Positions 5,121-11,440 of a DNA stretch of 13,903 nt are shown piece after piece. Below the pieces are notes generated by a model. The model made no database searches. It saw only the letters and a list, made by a program, of their open reading frames with translations, and was not told the origin of the DNA. How positions within the stretch are numbered: the stretch's first letter is position 1; every line of letters starts with the position of its first letter. The position numbers and the translations under genes were made by a program. Origin of the DNA: Nanobdellota archaeon (GTDB lineage: Archaea > Nanobdellota > Nanobdellia > SCGC-AAA011-G17 > GW2011-AR17); NCBI GenBank assembly GCA_030018575.1, contig JASEIA010000036.1, forward strand, positions 1-13,903, given 5' to 3'.

Positions 5121-6767
5121 TTATTTCTTCTTCACAATTTCAAAGAGGTCTGACAAATTCATCTCAAAAGCAGCAACAGGAACCCCCAATCCGAAATTAG
5201 CCAGAACTCTTGGATGGATTTCCCCGATATATGCAACGCCCTTTCTGTTCACAACAACCCTTCCAACCCTGCCCGGAATAAAGGAATGATGGACAGTGTT
5301 TTCAATCTCATATTTTACCCCCAGATTGTTCATTATGAAATCCAAAGCCTGCTTTATTTCCGTGAAGCTTGCAGAGGTGTGCGCAGTGACAACACTCATT
5401 CTCTCAAAGTCCCTCAAATCCTTTTTCATCGTTACAAGCCCCTGCTCAAATATTTTCTGCGGATACTCAGCATTCTTGTTTTTGGACAGCAATTCCATCA
5501 TTTGAGGAAGTATCCATGTCCTTGCGCAGGAAAAAACCCCTGTCATCGGGTTTTCAATCTCAACTGTTCCGAAATCATCAACATTCATCAGGCTGTAAAG
5601 CAAATTCATGTTTGAAAGCATCGGGCTGTATATCTCCTGGTATCCCATCCCAACTGCCAATTCCCTTGCCTTGTCAACAAACTTTGTGATTGGGAATGTG
5701 CCGCCAAGCGTATATTCTTTTAGCGCTCTTGCAGGTATTTTGTCATAGCCATAAGCGATTCCAATGTCTTCAATCACATCTACAGGATGCATTATGTCCC
5801 TTCTGTAATCAGGAATCAGGACTTTTCCTTTCTCATACCCGTACCTGAACTTCTCCAGAAGCTGCTTTACCTCTGATTCTTTCAGGCTCAAGCCTAACAA
5901 CCTGTTTGCATCATCTGCTTTTAATTTTATTGAATCTTTAAATGAAGCAGGGCTTTCCTCTTTCCTGCCTGAGTAATCTATCGTTACTGCCCTTATCTTA
6001 AATCCCCTTTCAGCAAAAGCAAACGCAAATATGTTTGCAGCCAATTGCACAGCTTCCCTGTCATTGCCTGTTGCCTCAAAGAACAGCTCTGAATCTCCAG
6101 AAAGCACTTTTCCTGAATGCTCTGAATTGATTATTGGAGGGAAGCTTAATACCTGCTTATTGCTGTCAACAAGCAGAGGATAGCACTTAAATCCTTTCAA
6201 AAGATGCGCATATTCCATTCCGGTAGGATGGCTTTCAAGTATTTCGCCTAAAGTCATTTCCCTTCTGAAGCCAAGAGGCATGAACTGCACGCTTTCAGGC
6301 AAAACAGCCTTGTAATAAACAGGAAATTTTATCTTGCTGTAATTATAAACTCCAACAGCTGCCTTTAATCTCTTCATTCCATAGCTGTGGCAGAACTTTT
6401 CCTGCAATTGTATTATTTGCTTTAATAAATAATCATCAACCTTTGCGCCTTTTACTGAGAAAGCAGCTATGTGCGGCCTGACATCCTTCACTGGCTTGCC
6501 AACAATGACCATGTCTTTTGATTTTTCCACTTTTAAAGTTTTCAATCCCTTTTCCAGCCCCAAAAGCCCCTTGAAAAGCATTGCAATGCCTTCAATGCTC
6601 CAGAGGTAAGGAAGATTAGTGTCAGATGACTTCACTGAAATCTCGTTTCCATTGGTTGCCTCTATTTCTCCTTTTGCATAGTCCAGAAGCTCTGCAATTT
6701 TTTCTTTTGAAAGCTTTTTTCCCACAAGCTTGTTCAAGTCATTGATATCAAAAGTAATTGTGGGCAT
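5121..6767 (-). CDS. pheT: Phenylalanyl-tRNA synthetase beta subunit
   Basis: The 548-aa protein has the archaeal/eukaryotic-type length and layout. The N-terminal domain (1-80, with DINDLNKLVGKKLS) is followed by the B3/B4 editing module (about 90-260, including HPTGMEYAHLL and FPPIINSEHSGKV). The B5 domain (about 275-345) has DYRRDIMHPVDVIEDIGIAYGYDKI in overlapping conserved blocks. The catalytic-like B6/B7 fold (about 355-545) has ENPMTGVFSCARTW and IPGR...IGEIHPRVL. It forms the alpha2-beta2 enzyme with PheS, charges tRNA-Phe, and hydrolyses mis-made Tyr-tRNA-Phe. The ATG immediately follows the pheS stop (TGA-ATG), so the two are translationally coupled. It ends one base from the convergent hydrolase gene. 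Confidence 0.96.
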   Translation of the reverse strand: MPTITFDINDLNKLVGKKLSKEKIAELLDYAKGEIEATNGNEISVKSSDTNLPYLWSIEGIAMLFKGLLGLEKGLKTLKVEKSKDMVIVGKPVKDVRPHIAAFSVKGAKVDDYLLKQIIQLQEKFCHSYGMKRLKAAVGVYNYSKIKFPVYYKAVLPESVQFMPLGFRREMTLGEILESHPTGMEYAHLLKGFKCYPLLVDSNKQVLSFPPIINSEHSGKVLSGDSELFFEATGNDREAVQLAANIFAFAFAERGFKIRAVTIDYSGRKEESPASFKDSIKLKADDANRLLGLSLKESEVKQLLEKFRYGYEKGKVLIPDYRRDIMHPVDVIEDIGIAYGYDKIPARALKEYTLGGTFPITKFVDKARELAVGMGYQEIYSPMLSNMNLLYSLMNVDDFGTVEIENPMTGVFSCARTWILPQMMELLSKNKNAEYPQKIFEQGLVTMKKDLRDFERMSVVTAHTSASFTEIKQALDFIMNNLGVKYEIENTVHHSFIPGRVGRVVVNRKGVAYIGEIHPRVLANFGLGVPVAAFEMNLSDLFEIVKKK

Positions 6768-8285
6768 TCAGTACATCACCTTCATTTGCCTTAATACATT
6801 TAAATCATGGCTGAACAAGCGCCTTATATCGTGTATGTTCAATGCAAACATCGCAAGCCTGTCAATTCCTATTCCCCAGGCAATTACAGGAACATCTATG
6901 CCTAACGGCTTTGTCATCTCTGGGCGAAATATTCCTGAGCCTGCAAGCTCAATCCAGCCCATCTCAGGGTGCTTTGCCATAAGCCCTGCAGAAGGCTCTG
7001 TGAACGGGAAATAGTCAGGAACAATCCTTATTGTCTCTGTCTGCGCAAACTCCTCTGCAAACATCTTGAGCATTCCCTTCAGATGCCCGAAAGTCAATCC
7101 CTCTTCCGCAACAAACCCCTCTGTCTGGTTAAAGTCGCAGTTGTGTGTTGCGTCAACAACATCATACCTGAAGCACCTTGTGATTCCAAAGTATTTGCCG
7201 GGGATTTGAATGTCCTTTGATGAAAGCTTTCTTGCAGAGCAGGCAGTTCCCTGGGTTCTCAGCAATAATCTCTTTGTTCTTAAGATATCAAAAGTATATT
7301 TCCATCCCCTGCTTCCCGTGTTAAAGCCATTCTCGTGCGCCGCCTTTACTTTTTTCATTAAATTTTCGTCTATTAACCCGTATTTCGGATCTTTTATGTA
7401 ATAAGCATCGTGAATGTCCCTTGCTGAATGGAACTGCGGCATGTACAATGCATCCATGTCCCAGAAGTCTGACTCAACAATGGGGCCTGTCATTTCCCTG
7501 AATCCCATTGAGATTAGCTTGCTTCTTACATTGTCAATGAATGCCCTGTAGTGCTGCTTTTTTCCCGCAAATATCTTCGGGACGTTTATTTTGATGTCAT
7601 AAGCCCTGAAGTTTGCATTTTTCCAGGCTTCTTCCCTTAATACCTGCGGCGTTATCGCTTCAATGAAATTTCCTGTAACCTTTTCCTTCATCAGCTTCTT
7701 GCCAAGCTCTGTAATGCTTGCTGTCCTTAATTTGACAACATCTGTCTTGATTATTTCCCTTCTCTTGCTTAACGCATCATAGGCAAACTTCTGCTCAGGC
7801 TTTAATGAGCTTAATTCCAAAGGCAGCTGCTTTAAGAACGCCTCTTCCATGCTTTCCTTTTTTAACAATCCTTTTCCGTGCTCTGTGGCAGATACAACTA
7901 ATTCCCCTTTTTCATCCTTTCTTAGGTTAATTGCAGCTTTCTGTCTTAAAGCTCCAATCGCTATGTTTAATTCGTCTTTTGGAATTTGAATTTCAGAAAC
8001 CTTTGCCTCAGGCCTGCTGGCTATTTGTTTAAGAAAACGAAGTTCAGGCAATCCTTTCTCCTTATACTCAATGCCGTTCTTGTCCAAGCCAACAACTTCT
8101 TTCAGCTGCTGGTTAATCTTCAGGATTCCCTTGTTTTCCATCCACTGCAAAGCCCTCATTGCCTCTATTTCCTTCAAGCCAGAGGCTTTTTCAAGCTCTG
8201 CGAGAGAAATGCCTTCTTTCAGGTGCGGAAGTGCTTTCCTCTCCAAAGGGTGCAGTGAAGCCAAGAGGCGCTTTATGTCGTCCAT
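6768..8285 (-). CDS. pheS: Phenylalanyl-tRNA synthetase alpha subunit
   Basis: The protein is about 505 aa. Residues 1-200 are helical/winged-helix domains as in archaeal and eukaryotic PheS (HPLERKALPHLKEGISLAEL). The class II catalytic domain follows: motif 1 around MGFREMTGPIVES, motif 2 FRYDVVDATHNCDFNQTEG, then ELAGSGIFRPEM, and motif 3 GIGIDRLAMF. It makes Phe-AMP and charges tRNA-Phe together with PheT, encoded directly downstream. Two in-frame ATGs exist, at 8291 and 8285. The TATA-like ATTTAAAAAC (8309-8318, minus) is centred 28-29 nt from 8285 and only about 22 nt from 8291, so 8285 is preferred as the start of a nearly leaderless transcript. Confidence 0.96.
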   Translation of the reverse strand: MDDIKRLLASLHPLERKALPHLKEGISLAELEKASGLKEIEAMRALQWMENKGILKINQQLKEVVGLDKNGIEYKEKGLPELRFLKQIASRPEAKVSEIQIPKDELNIAIGALRQKAAINLRKDEKGELVVSATEHGKGLLKKESMEEAFLKQLPLELSSLKPEQKFAYDALSKRREIIKTDVVKLRTASITELGKKLMKEKVTGNFIEAITPQVLREEAWKNANFRAYDIKINVPKIFAGKKQHYRAFIDNVRSKLISMGFREMTGPIVESDFWDMDALYMPQFHSARDIHDAYYIKDPKYGLIDENLMKKVKAAHENGFNTGSRGWKYTFDILRTKRLLLRTQGTACSARKLSSKDIQIPGKYFGITRCFRYDVVDATHNCDFNQTEGFVAEEGLTFGHLKGMLKMFAEEFAQTETIRIVPDYFPFTEPSAGLMAKHPEMGWIELAGSGIFRPEMTKPLGIDVPVIAWGIGIDRLAMFALNIHDIRRLFSHDLNVLRQMKVMY

Positions 8286-8308
8286 AATCATAGGAATAGT
8301 GCTGACAT

Positions 8309-8338
8309 GTTTTTAAATGTAGCGATAGGCTTATAAAC
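8309..8338. promoter_or_regulatory. Divergent promoters: pheST and small membrane proteins
   Basis: The minus box ATTTAAAAAC (8318-8309) serves pheS. The plus box CTTATAAAC (8330-8338) is centred 26 nt before the ATG at 8360. Confidence 0.5.
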
Positions 8339-8359
8339 ATTGCAAACGAAAGATATTCC

Positions 8360-8532
8360 ATGGCCAAAAAAGCAAGCTTATTTGGCAGCCCCCTTGATTT
8401 GATTGCAGGCGTTCTTGTAATAATAGGGGCATTGCAATTGTCTTAAGCTATATTAACCTTGGAAGCTTCTTAGCAAGCCTGGGCCTGCTTATAGAAATAA
8501 TTAAGCTGATTTTAAAGCAGGGGCTAAAATGA
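8360..8532 (+). pseudogene. Small membrane protein gene broken by a frameshift at a G run
   Basis: From the ATG at 8360 the frame encodes MAKKASLFGSPLDLIAGVL and VIIGA, then runs off as LQLS and a stop at 8444. In the next frame a coding-like hydrophobic stretch begins at once, IAIVLSYINLGSFLASLGLL then IEIIKLILKQGLK, ending in TGA at 8530. Adding a single G to GGGG (8426-8429) would join the two into one 57-aa protein with two membrane helices meeting at IIGGIAIV. The shifted frame ends in ATGA, overlapping the ATG of the next gene, which supports it as the true reading. It may be an assembly or sequencing error, a real mutation, or slippage. It sits under a good TATA box (8330-8338). Confidence 0.6.
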
Positions 8533-8687
8533 CAGAAACAGCAAATTTAATAGTTGGGGGGGGAATAATAGCCATAAACCTTATACCCCTGCTGCTCAGA
8601 AAGCCAAAATACTTTCTGCTTACTTCTGTAATATCAGTAATAATGGCGCTCCTGCTTATTTTCATGAGAAGCTCTTTCCAGCCATGA
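8529..8687 (+). CDS. Small two-helix membrane protein, 52 aa
   Basis: The ATG at 8529 overlaps the preceding gene's stop (ATGA). The 52-aa product is almost all hydrophobic: helix 1 LIVGGGIIAINLIPLLL (7-23), a basic turn RKPKY (24-28), helix 2 FLLTSVISVIMALLLIFM (29-46), and a short tail. The positive turn suggests a hairpin with the loop in the cytoplasm. I do not recognise the family. The GGG triplet is encoded in a run of eight G (8556-8563), a likely slippage site that is in frame as read here. It is cotranscribed with the frameshifted gene upstream. Confidence 0.6.
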   Translation: MTETANLIVGGGIIAINLIPLLLRKPKYFLLTSVISVIMALLLIFMRSSFQP

Positions 8688-8696
8688 CACTATTGT

Positions 8697-8746
8697 TTAG
8701 GGCATGCAAATCTTTTATTCGCGCCTTGATAAAAAATGTGCCCTAA
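8697..8746. repeat. 8-bp inverted repeat between convergent units
   Basis: TTAGGGCA (8697-8704) and TGCCCTAA (8739-8746) are perfectly complementary across a 34-nt AT-rich spacer. The repeat lies between the 3' ends of the membrane-protein unit and the HEPN/MNT operon. The spacer contains TCTTTTATTC after the plus-strand stop, which could terminate that transcript. Confidence 0.35.
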
Positions 8747-8752
8747 CCAGCT

Positions 8753-8760
8753 TAAAAAAA
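8753..8760 (-). terminator. T-run terminator of the MNT-HEPN operon
   Basis: Two bases after the TAG of the last gene, the minus strand reads CCTTTTTTTAAG. An oligo-T run right after a stop is the usual archaeal terminator. Confidence 0.5.
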
Positions 8761-9098
8761 GGCTAATGGTATACTTTCCTGCCAAACAAAGGAACATATT
8801 TCATGGCAGGGTCCTGCAATGCGCCTTCTCTCATAAGAAACATGTGCGCCATTTCAGCTGCAAAAATAGGAATATTCTCATGAAGCTCATGCGGCTTGTA
8901 ATCCCCTGCCTGCTCTATTATTCCAGGAAATCTTTTAATGAAATCAACATAAGCCCTGCTTGAGAAAGCAACCTGCGGCGCCATTTCCTTTACGCCTGAG
9001 ACAACTTCATCAGCAAAGTATTCCATGTGAGCGCAGAGTATATGCATAAGCTTACTTACAGTGCATATGAAGTCAGCAAGCCTGTCTTCAAGGGTTGA
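8760..9098. repeat. 339-bp direct repeat, left copy
   Basis: This segment is repeated at 10211-10549 (offset 1451 bp) with 17 mismatches and no gaps by eye. Three mismatches lie in 8760-9029 (at 8808, 8964, 8971), fourteen lie in 9030-9062, and none in 9063-9098. The repeat covers nearly all of the small helical gene but not its 5' end or its upstream region. Confidence 0.95.
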
Positions 9099-9107
9099 TT
9101 CTTCCAT
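8763..9107 (-). CDS. Helical protein, third gene of the HEPN/MNT operon (copy A), 114 aa
   Basis: I do not recognise the family. The protein is mostly helical: TLEDRLADFICTVSKL, HMEYFADEVVSGVKEMAP, SSRAYVDFIKRFPGIIEQAG, and a His/Met-rich section HENIPIFAAEMAHMFLMREG before the conserved tail KYVPLFGRKVYH. It follows the HEPN gene by 29 nt and has a strong ribosome binding site, AAGGAGA (9119-9113), 5 nt before the ATG. It is therefore translated from the MNT-HEPN message. It is nearly identical to copy B at 10214-10570 except for residues about 16-26 (CTVSKLMHILCAH here, CDVSKLMWIPAEH there). Whether it takes part in the toxin-antitoxin pair or is only a by-product of the duplication is unknown. 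Confidence 0.78.
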   Translation of the reverse strand: MEESTLEDRLADFICTVSKLMHILCAHMEYFADEVVSGVKEMAPQVAFSSRAYVDFIKRFPGIIEQAGDYKPHELHENIPIFAAEMAHMFLMREGALQDPAMKYVPLFGRKVYH

Positions 9108-9136
9108 GCTTATCTCCTTGAAATAACCTTTACAAT

Positions 9137-9610
9137 TTAAAGTTTTGCCCGCCCTGCCTTTAAGCGCTCCAAAAGCAGGCTTAACCTTCCTACGAACCCT
9201 TTTGCTGTCTGCAAGGAGGTTTCAGCTTCATCTTTTGTTGTCAAAAATCCAAGGCTGTATTGGCCATCATGCCTCATGTCCCTGTAATGGTCCAGCATGG
9301 AAACCCATTTGTCTTCAAGAAGCCCCCTCTTTGCATAATTATCTTCAAGATAGCGCGCAAGGCAGAAATGGCTTTTTTCCCTGAAACCGTCAAAAAACAG
9401 AATGGCTCTTGCAGAATGGAACATTGCAACATAAGAAGCCATAAGCGCTGAATTGAATGCTTTTGCAGACAGGTCTTTTTCAGCCTCAACCAGCCATTTC
9501 TGCGCTGTCCTTATGCTTGCTTCCGCATTATCTTTCGAGGGAGGAATCTTTCTCAGCAACCCATCCCTTATGCAATCTGATGAATTATGTATTTTCAATT
9601 TTCTCACCAT
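9137..9610 (-). CDS. HEPN-domain protein (HepT-like toxin candidate)
   Basis: The 157-aa all-helical protein fits the HEPN fold. Residues 30-75 (AEASIRTAQKWLVEAEKDL, AFNSALMASYVAMFHSARAI) are the usual first helices, and KSHFCLARYLEDNY (79-92) the next. The active-site segment HYRDMRHDGQY (108-118) offers Arg110 and His114 with Tyr118. The consensus in HEPN RNases is R-x4-6-H, so this R-x3-H is slightly short. In known HepT/MntA pairs HEPN is an RNase toxin silenced by AMPylation of a nearby tyrosine. Tyr118 could be that target (inference). The start at 9610 lies inside the 3' end of the MNT gene (26-nt overlap) with no ribosome binding site, suggesting coupling. Confidence 0.82.
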   Translation of the reverse strand: MVRKLKIHNSSDCIRDGLLRKIPPSKDNAEASIRTAQKWLVEAEKDLSAKAFNSALMASYVAMFHSARAILFFDGFREKSHFCLARYLEDNYAKRGLLEDKWVSMLDHYRDMRHDGQYSLGFLTTKDEAETSLQTAKGFVGRLSLLLERLKAGRAKL

Positions 9611-10127
9611 ATAATGTTATCGAGCCAAAAACAATGGCGTGAAAAAATAAAGCCTCTTCCTTTTTAAGAATTTCTAATTTTTCTTTGGTTAGGTAAAGCG
9701 GTTTTATATTGCTGTAATTCTTTCTCAACTCAGAAGTAAGCTGCGCAAGAGACTCTTCACTTGTTTTTTTGATTAGAACCCACAAGTCTATGTCTGAATC
9801 GCCTTTATTCTCCCCTTTCACAAAGCTGCCGTATAATCCCGCTGCCTTGACAAAAGCATATTTTTTGAATACAGAAACATCCAAAAAAGAAAGATTGAGA
9901 AAAAGCCTAAGTGATTTAACATTAAGATTGTCCTGCAGGACAAATTTGGCTCCTTCTTTTTTCAGGAGATTTTCCTTCAAAAGCGCATTGAACACCTTTG
10001 AAACAAGCCCCTTGCTCAGATTCAGCTCTTCTGCTGTTTTATTTACCCCAAATGGCTCTTCCTTGTAGATTATATGCCTTAATATTCTTACTCTCTCTGC
10101 TGTGGACAAAAGATTGTTTATGTTCAT
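9585..10127 (-). CDS. Winged-helix + MNT nucleotidyltransferase (MntA-like antitoxin)
   Basis: The 180-aa protein is a fusion. Residues 1-70 form a winged helix: STAERVRILRHIIYKEE, then NKTAEELNLSKGLVSKVFNALL as the helix-turn-helix, then a wing KEGAKFVL. Residues 92-175 form a minimal nucleotidyltransferase with GLYGSFVKGENKGDSDIDLWV, i.e. Gly100-Ser101-x10-Asp112-x-Asp114, the exact GSx10DxD pattern of MntA enzymes. Known MntA antitoxins transfer AMP to the HEPN partner. The DNA-binding half suggests it also represses its own operon, consistent with three repeats over its promoter. The TATA box GTTTATAAAC (10151-10160) is about 28 nt from the ATG, so the transcript is probably leaderless. 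It is the first gene of the operon MNT-HEPN-copy A. Confidence 0.85.
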   Translation of the reverse strand: MNINNLLSTAERVRILRHIIYKEEPFGVNKTAEELNLSKGLVSKVFNALLKENLLKKEGAKFVLQDNLNVKSLRLFLNLSFLDVSVFKKYAFVKAAGLYGSFVKGENKGDSDIDLWVLIKKTSEESLAQLTSELRKNYSNIKPLYLTKEKLEILKKEEALFFHAIVFGSITLYGEKIENT

Positions 10128-10182
10128 GATTTGTAAACAAAGTGTTCATAGTTTATAAACTTTTTGTTCACGTTTTGGAAAC
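10121..10182 (-). promoter_or_regulatory. Three-copy iterated operator over the MNT-HEPN promoter
   Basis: Three 18-bp direct repeats start at 10121, 10143 and 10165, an exact 22-bp period. In + orientation they are TGTTCATGATTTGTAAAC, TGTTCATAGTTTATAAAC and TGTTCACGTTTTGGAAAC (consensus TGTTCA-NNN-TTT-NN-AAAC). The first covers the MNT start codon (10125-10127), the second contains the TATA box, and the third lies just upstream where the BRE and TFB bind. A worn fourth start, TGTTAA, sits in phase at 10187. Binding by the MNT winged helix would block initiation directly. Confidence 0.75.
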
Positions 10183-10202
10183 AATTTGTTAAAGCCCAGG
10201 AA

Positions 10203-10211
10203 GAAAAAAGA
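10203..10211 (-). terminator. T-run terminator after copy B
   Basis: Just after the TAG of copy B the minus strand reads CCTCTTTTTTCTTCC. It separates the orf138-copy B operon from the MNT promoter. Confidence 0.4.
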
Positions 10212-10549
10212 GGCTAATGGTATACTTTCCTGCCAAACAAAGGAACATATTTCATGGCGGGGTCCTGCAATGCGCCTTCTCTCATAAGAAACATGTGCGC
10301 CATTTCAGCTGCAAAAATAGGAATATTCTCATGAAGCTCATGCGGCTTGTAATCCCCTGCCTGCTCTATTATTCCAGGAAATCTTTTAATGAAATCAACA
10401 TAAGCCCTGCTTGAAAAAGCAGCCTGCGGCGCCATTTCCTTTACGCCTGAGACAACTTCATCAGCAAAGTATTCCATGTGCTCAGCCGGAATCCACATAA
10501 GCTTGCTTACATCGCATATGAAGTCAGCAAGCCTGTCTTCAAGGGTTGA
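10211..10549. repeat. 339-bp direct repeat, right copy
   Basis: This is the partner of 8760-9098, in the same orientation, 1451 bp away. The interval between the copies (9099-10210) holds the MNT and HEPN genes and their promoter, and no transposase or integrase. No target-site duplication or terminal inverted repeat is seen at the repeat ends. Confidence 0.95.
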
Positions 10550-10570
10550 CGCCACTCCATCTTCCGCCAT
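10214..10570 (-). CDS. Helical protein, copy B (118 aa), operon partner of orf138
   Basis: From residue 10 on this is the near-twin of copy A, with the same tail KYVPLFGRKVYH, and is of unknown family. Two ATGs are possible, at 10588 and 10570. I take 10570: it follows the upstream stop by one base (TGA-G-ATG), it has GGAGGG (10586-10581) ten bases upstream, and its product MAEDGVASTLEDRL lines up with copy A's MEESTLEDRL. The ATG at 10588 has no ribosome binding site. It is cotranscribed with orf138, a probable distant paralogue. It differs from copy A mainly in one 33-bp patch, giving Asp, Trp, Pro, Ala and Glu where A has Thr, His, Leu, Cys and Ala. Confidence 0.78.
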   Translation of the reverse strand: MAEDGVASTLEDRLADFICDVSKLMWIPAEHMEYFADEVVSGVKEMAPQAAFSSRAYVDFIKRFPGIIEQAGDYKPHELHENIPIFAAEMAHMFLMREGALQDPAMKYVPLFGRKVYH

Positions 10571-10571
10571 C

Positions 10572-10988
10572 TCAGCACTTCCCTCCATTAAGGCTGATAT
10601 TGAACGCTGCCCTTACAACATCTTTCAAATAAGAGGCTTTCGCAGCATATTGCATTGCAAGGCACATCTCTGCTGTGTAGCACGCGGCATCTGCAATAGG
10701 TATATTCCTGCCTGCCTTTGCCTTTTCCCTTGCATTAAGATAGTTCTCAAGCACAAGCATGAACTCTTCTGAAGATTGTATAGGGGAATGAACAGAAATA
10801 TCTTCAGTCATGCCTTCAACAAATGTTTTAAAGTCCCGCCTTGCCATTTCTTCAACCTTAAAGTCGTTAATTGCGGCATTTACAACCCGCTCGAGTATTT
10901 CTTCAGGCTTCATCCTGCCCTCGCTTCGATAATCTTGATAACCTCTTTCAGCCTTTCCTGCTTCTTCCGCCTTTACTATGTCTGCCAT
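10572..10988 (-). CDS. Helical protein orf138, likely paralogue of copies A/B
   Basis: The 138-aa protein is of unknown family and mostly helical: EEILERVVNAAINDFKVEEM, then RRDFKTFVEGMTEDI, then SSEEFMLVLENYLNAREKAK, then NIPIADAACYTAEMCLAMQY. The last two blocks line up with SSRAYVDFIKRFPGIIEQ and NIPIFAAEMAHMFLM in copies A/B, with the same spacing apart from a short gap, which suggests an old tandem duplication. The first 25 residues are charged and probably disordered (KAEEAGKAERGYQDYRSEGR). It is the first gene of the orf138-copy B operon. A purine-rich AGGGGG lies about 11 nt before the ATG, and TATA-like AATTATAAC at 11022-11030 is centred about 38 nt upstream. Confidence 0.72.
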   Translation of the reverse strand: MADIVKAEEAGKAERGYQDYRSEGRMKPEEILERVVNAAINDFKVEEMARRDFKTFVEGMTEDISVHSPIQSSEEFMLVLENYLNAREKAKAGRNIPIADAACYTAEMCLAMQYAAKASYLKDVVRAAFNISLNGGKC

Positions 10989-11000
10989 TTTCCGAATACC

Positions 11001-11020
11001 CCCTAAACTAAAAAAATAAA
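11001..11020 (-). terminator. T-rich terminator after orf134
   Basis: Directly after the TAA at 11026-11024 the minus strand reads CTTTTTATTTTTTTAG. It ends the TrmB-orf134 unit just before the orf138 gene. The orf138 TATA-like AATTATAAC overlaps the stop codon of orf134. Confidence 0.5.
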
Positions 11021-11023
11021 AAG

Positions 11024-11428
11024 TTATAATTGTTCGCTAGCTTTCTTCCAATCTCTGCAAATCCCGTCGCAGTCAAGGACTTCGCAAAGCCCACCTAATT
11101 CTTCCTTTGCTTGTTCAGATGCTACTTCCTTAGACCCATAAAATGCAAGGTATATATTCCTGTCGCAAGCACCATATACTACAATCGTCTTGTCGCCGTC
11201 TGTAGAGCGTATCCATGCCTTGCCATCCCTTACCCAGTCAAAGCGAGCTATTGAACTAAAAAAGCCCCCATAAGTTTCCCTTACTTCTATTCTTTGCGGG
11301 GCTATTTGCCTCATATCGTCCAGCTCATTTCCCAAGCGTTCCAAGCCGTGGGCTAAACCAGTTATGGCTATACAGCCGCCTACCAATGTCCCTGCTATTG
11401 TTAGCCCTTTCTTCGTTTCGGTATTCAT
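11024..11428 (-). CDS. Small single-pass membrane protein, 134 aa
   Basis: I do not recognise the family. The N-terminus has one hydrophobic helix (GLTIAGTLVGGCIAITGLAHGL, about residues 8-29) preceded by a short KK-containing leader, so it is an anchored protein or has an uncleaved signal. The soluble part (about 45-134) is predicted beta then alpha: GGFFSSIARFDWVRDGKAWI, GDKTIVVYGACDRNIYLAFYG, then a cysteine-rich end ELGGLCEVLDCDGICRDW (Cys115, 120, 124) that could bind metal or form a disulfide. It follows the TrmB-type gene by 12 nt, which contains a perfect AGGAGG eight bases before the ATG. It is therefore a second gene of that operon and a candidate target or partner of the regulator. 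Confidence 0.7.
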   Translation of the reverse strand: MNTETKKGLTIAGTLVGGCIAITGLAHGLERLGNELDDMRQIAPQRIEVRETYGGFFSSIARFDWVRDGKAWIRSTDGDKTIVVYGACDRNIYLAFYGSKEVASEQAKEELGGLCEVLDCDGICRDWKKASEQL

Positions 11429-11440
11429 TTTATTCCTCCT

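Noticed and set aside
10121..10182. The three 18-bp repeats as a small CRISPR array
   Set aside because: The spacing leaves only 4 bp between copies and no spacers; the position over a promoter fits an operator.
8760..10549. The 339-bp repeats as the ends of an insertion sequence or composite transposon
   Set aside because: They encode an ordinary small helical protein, lack terminal inverted repeats and target duplications, and no transposase is present.
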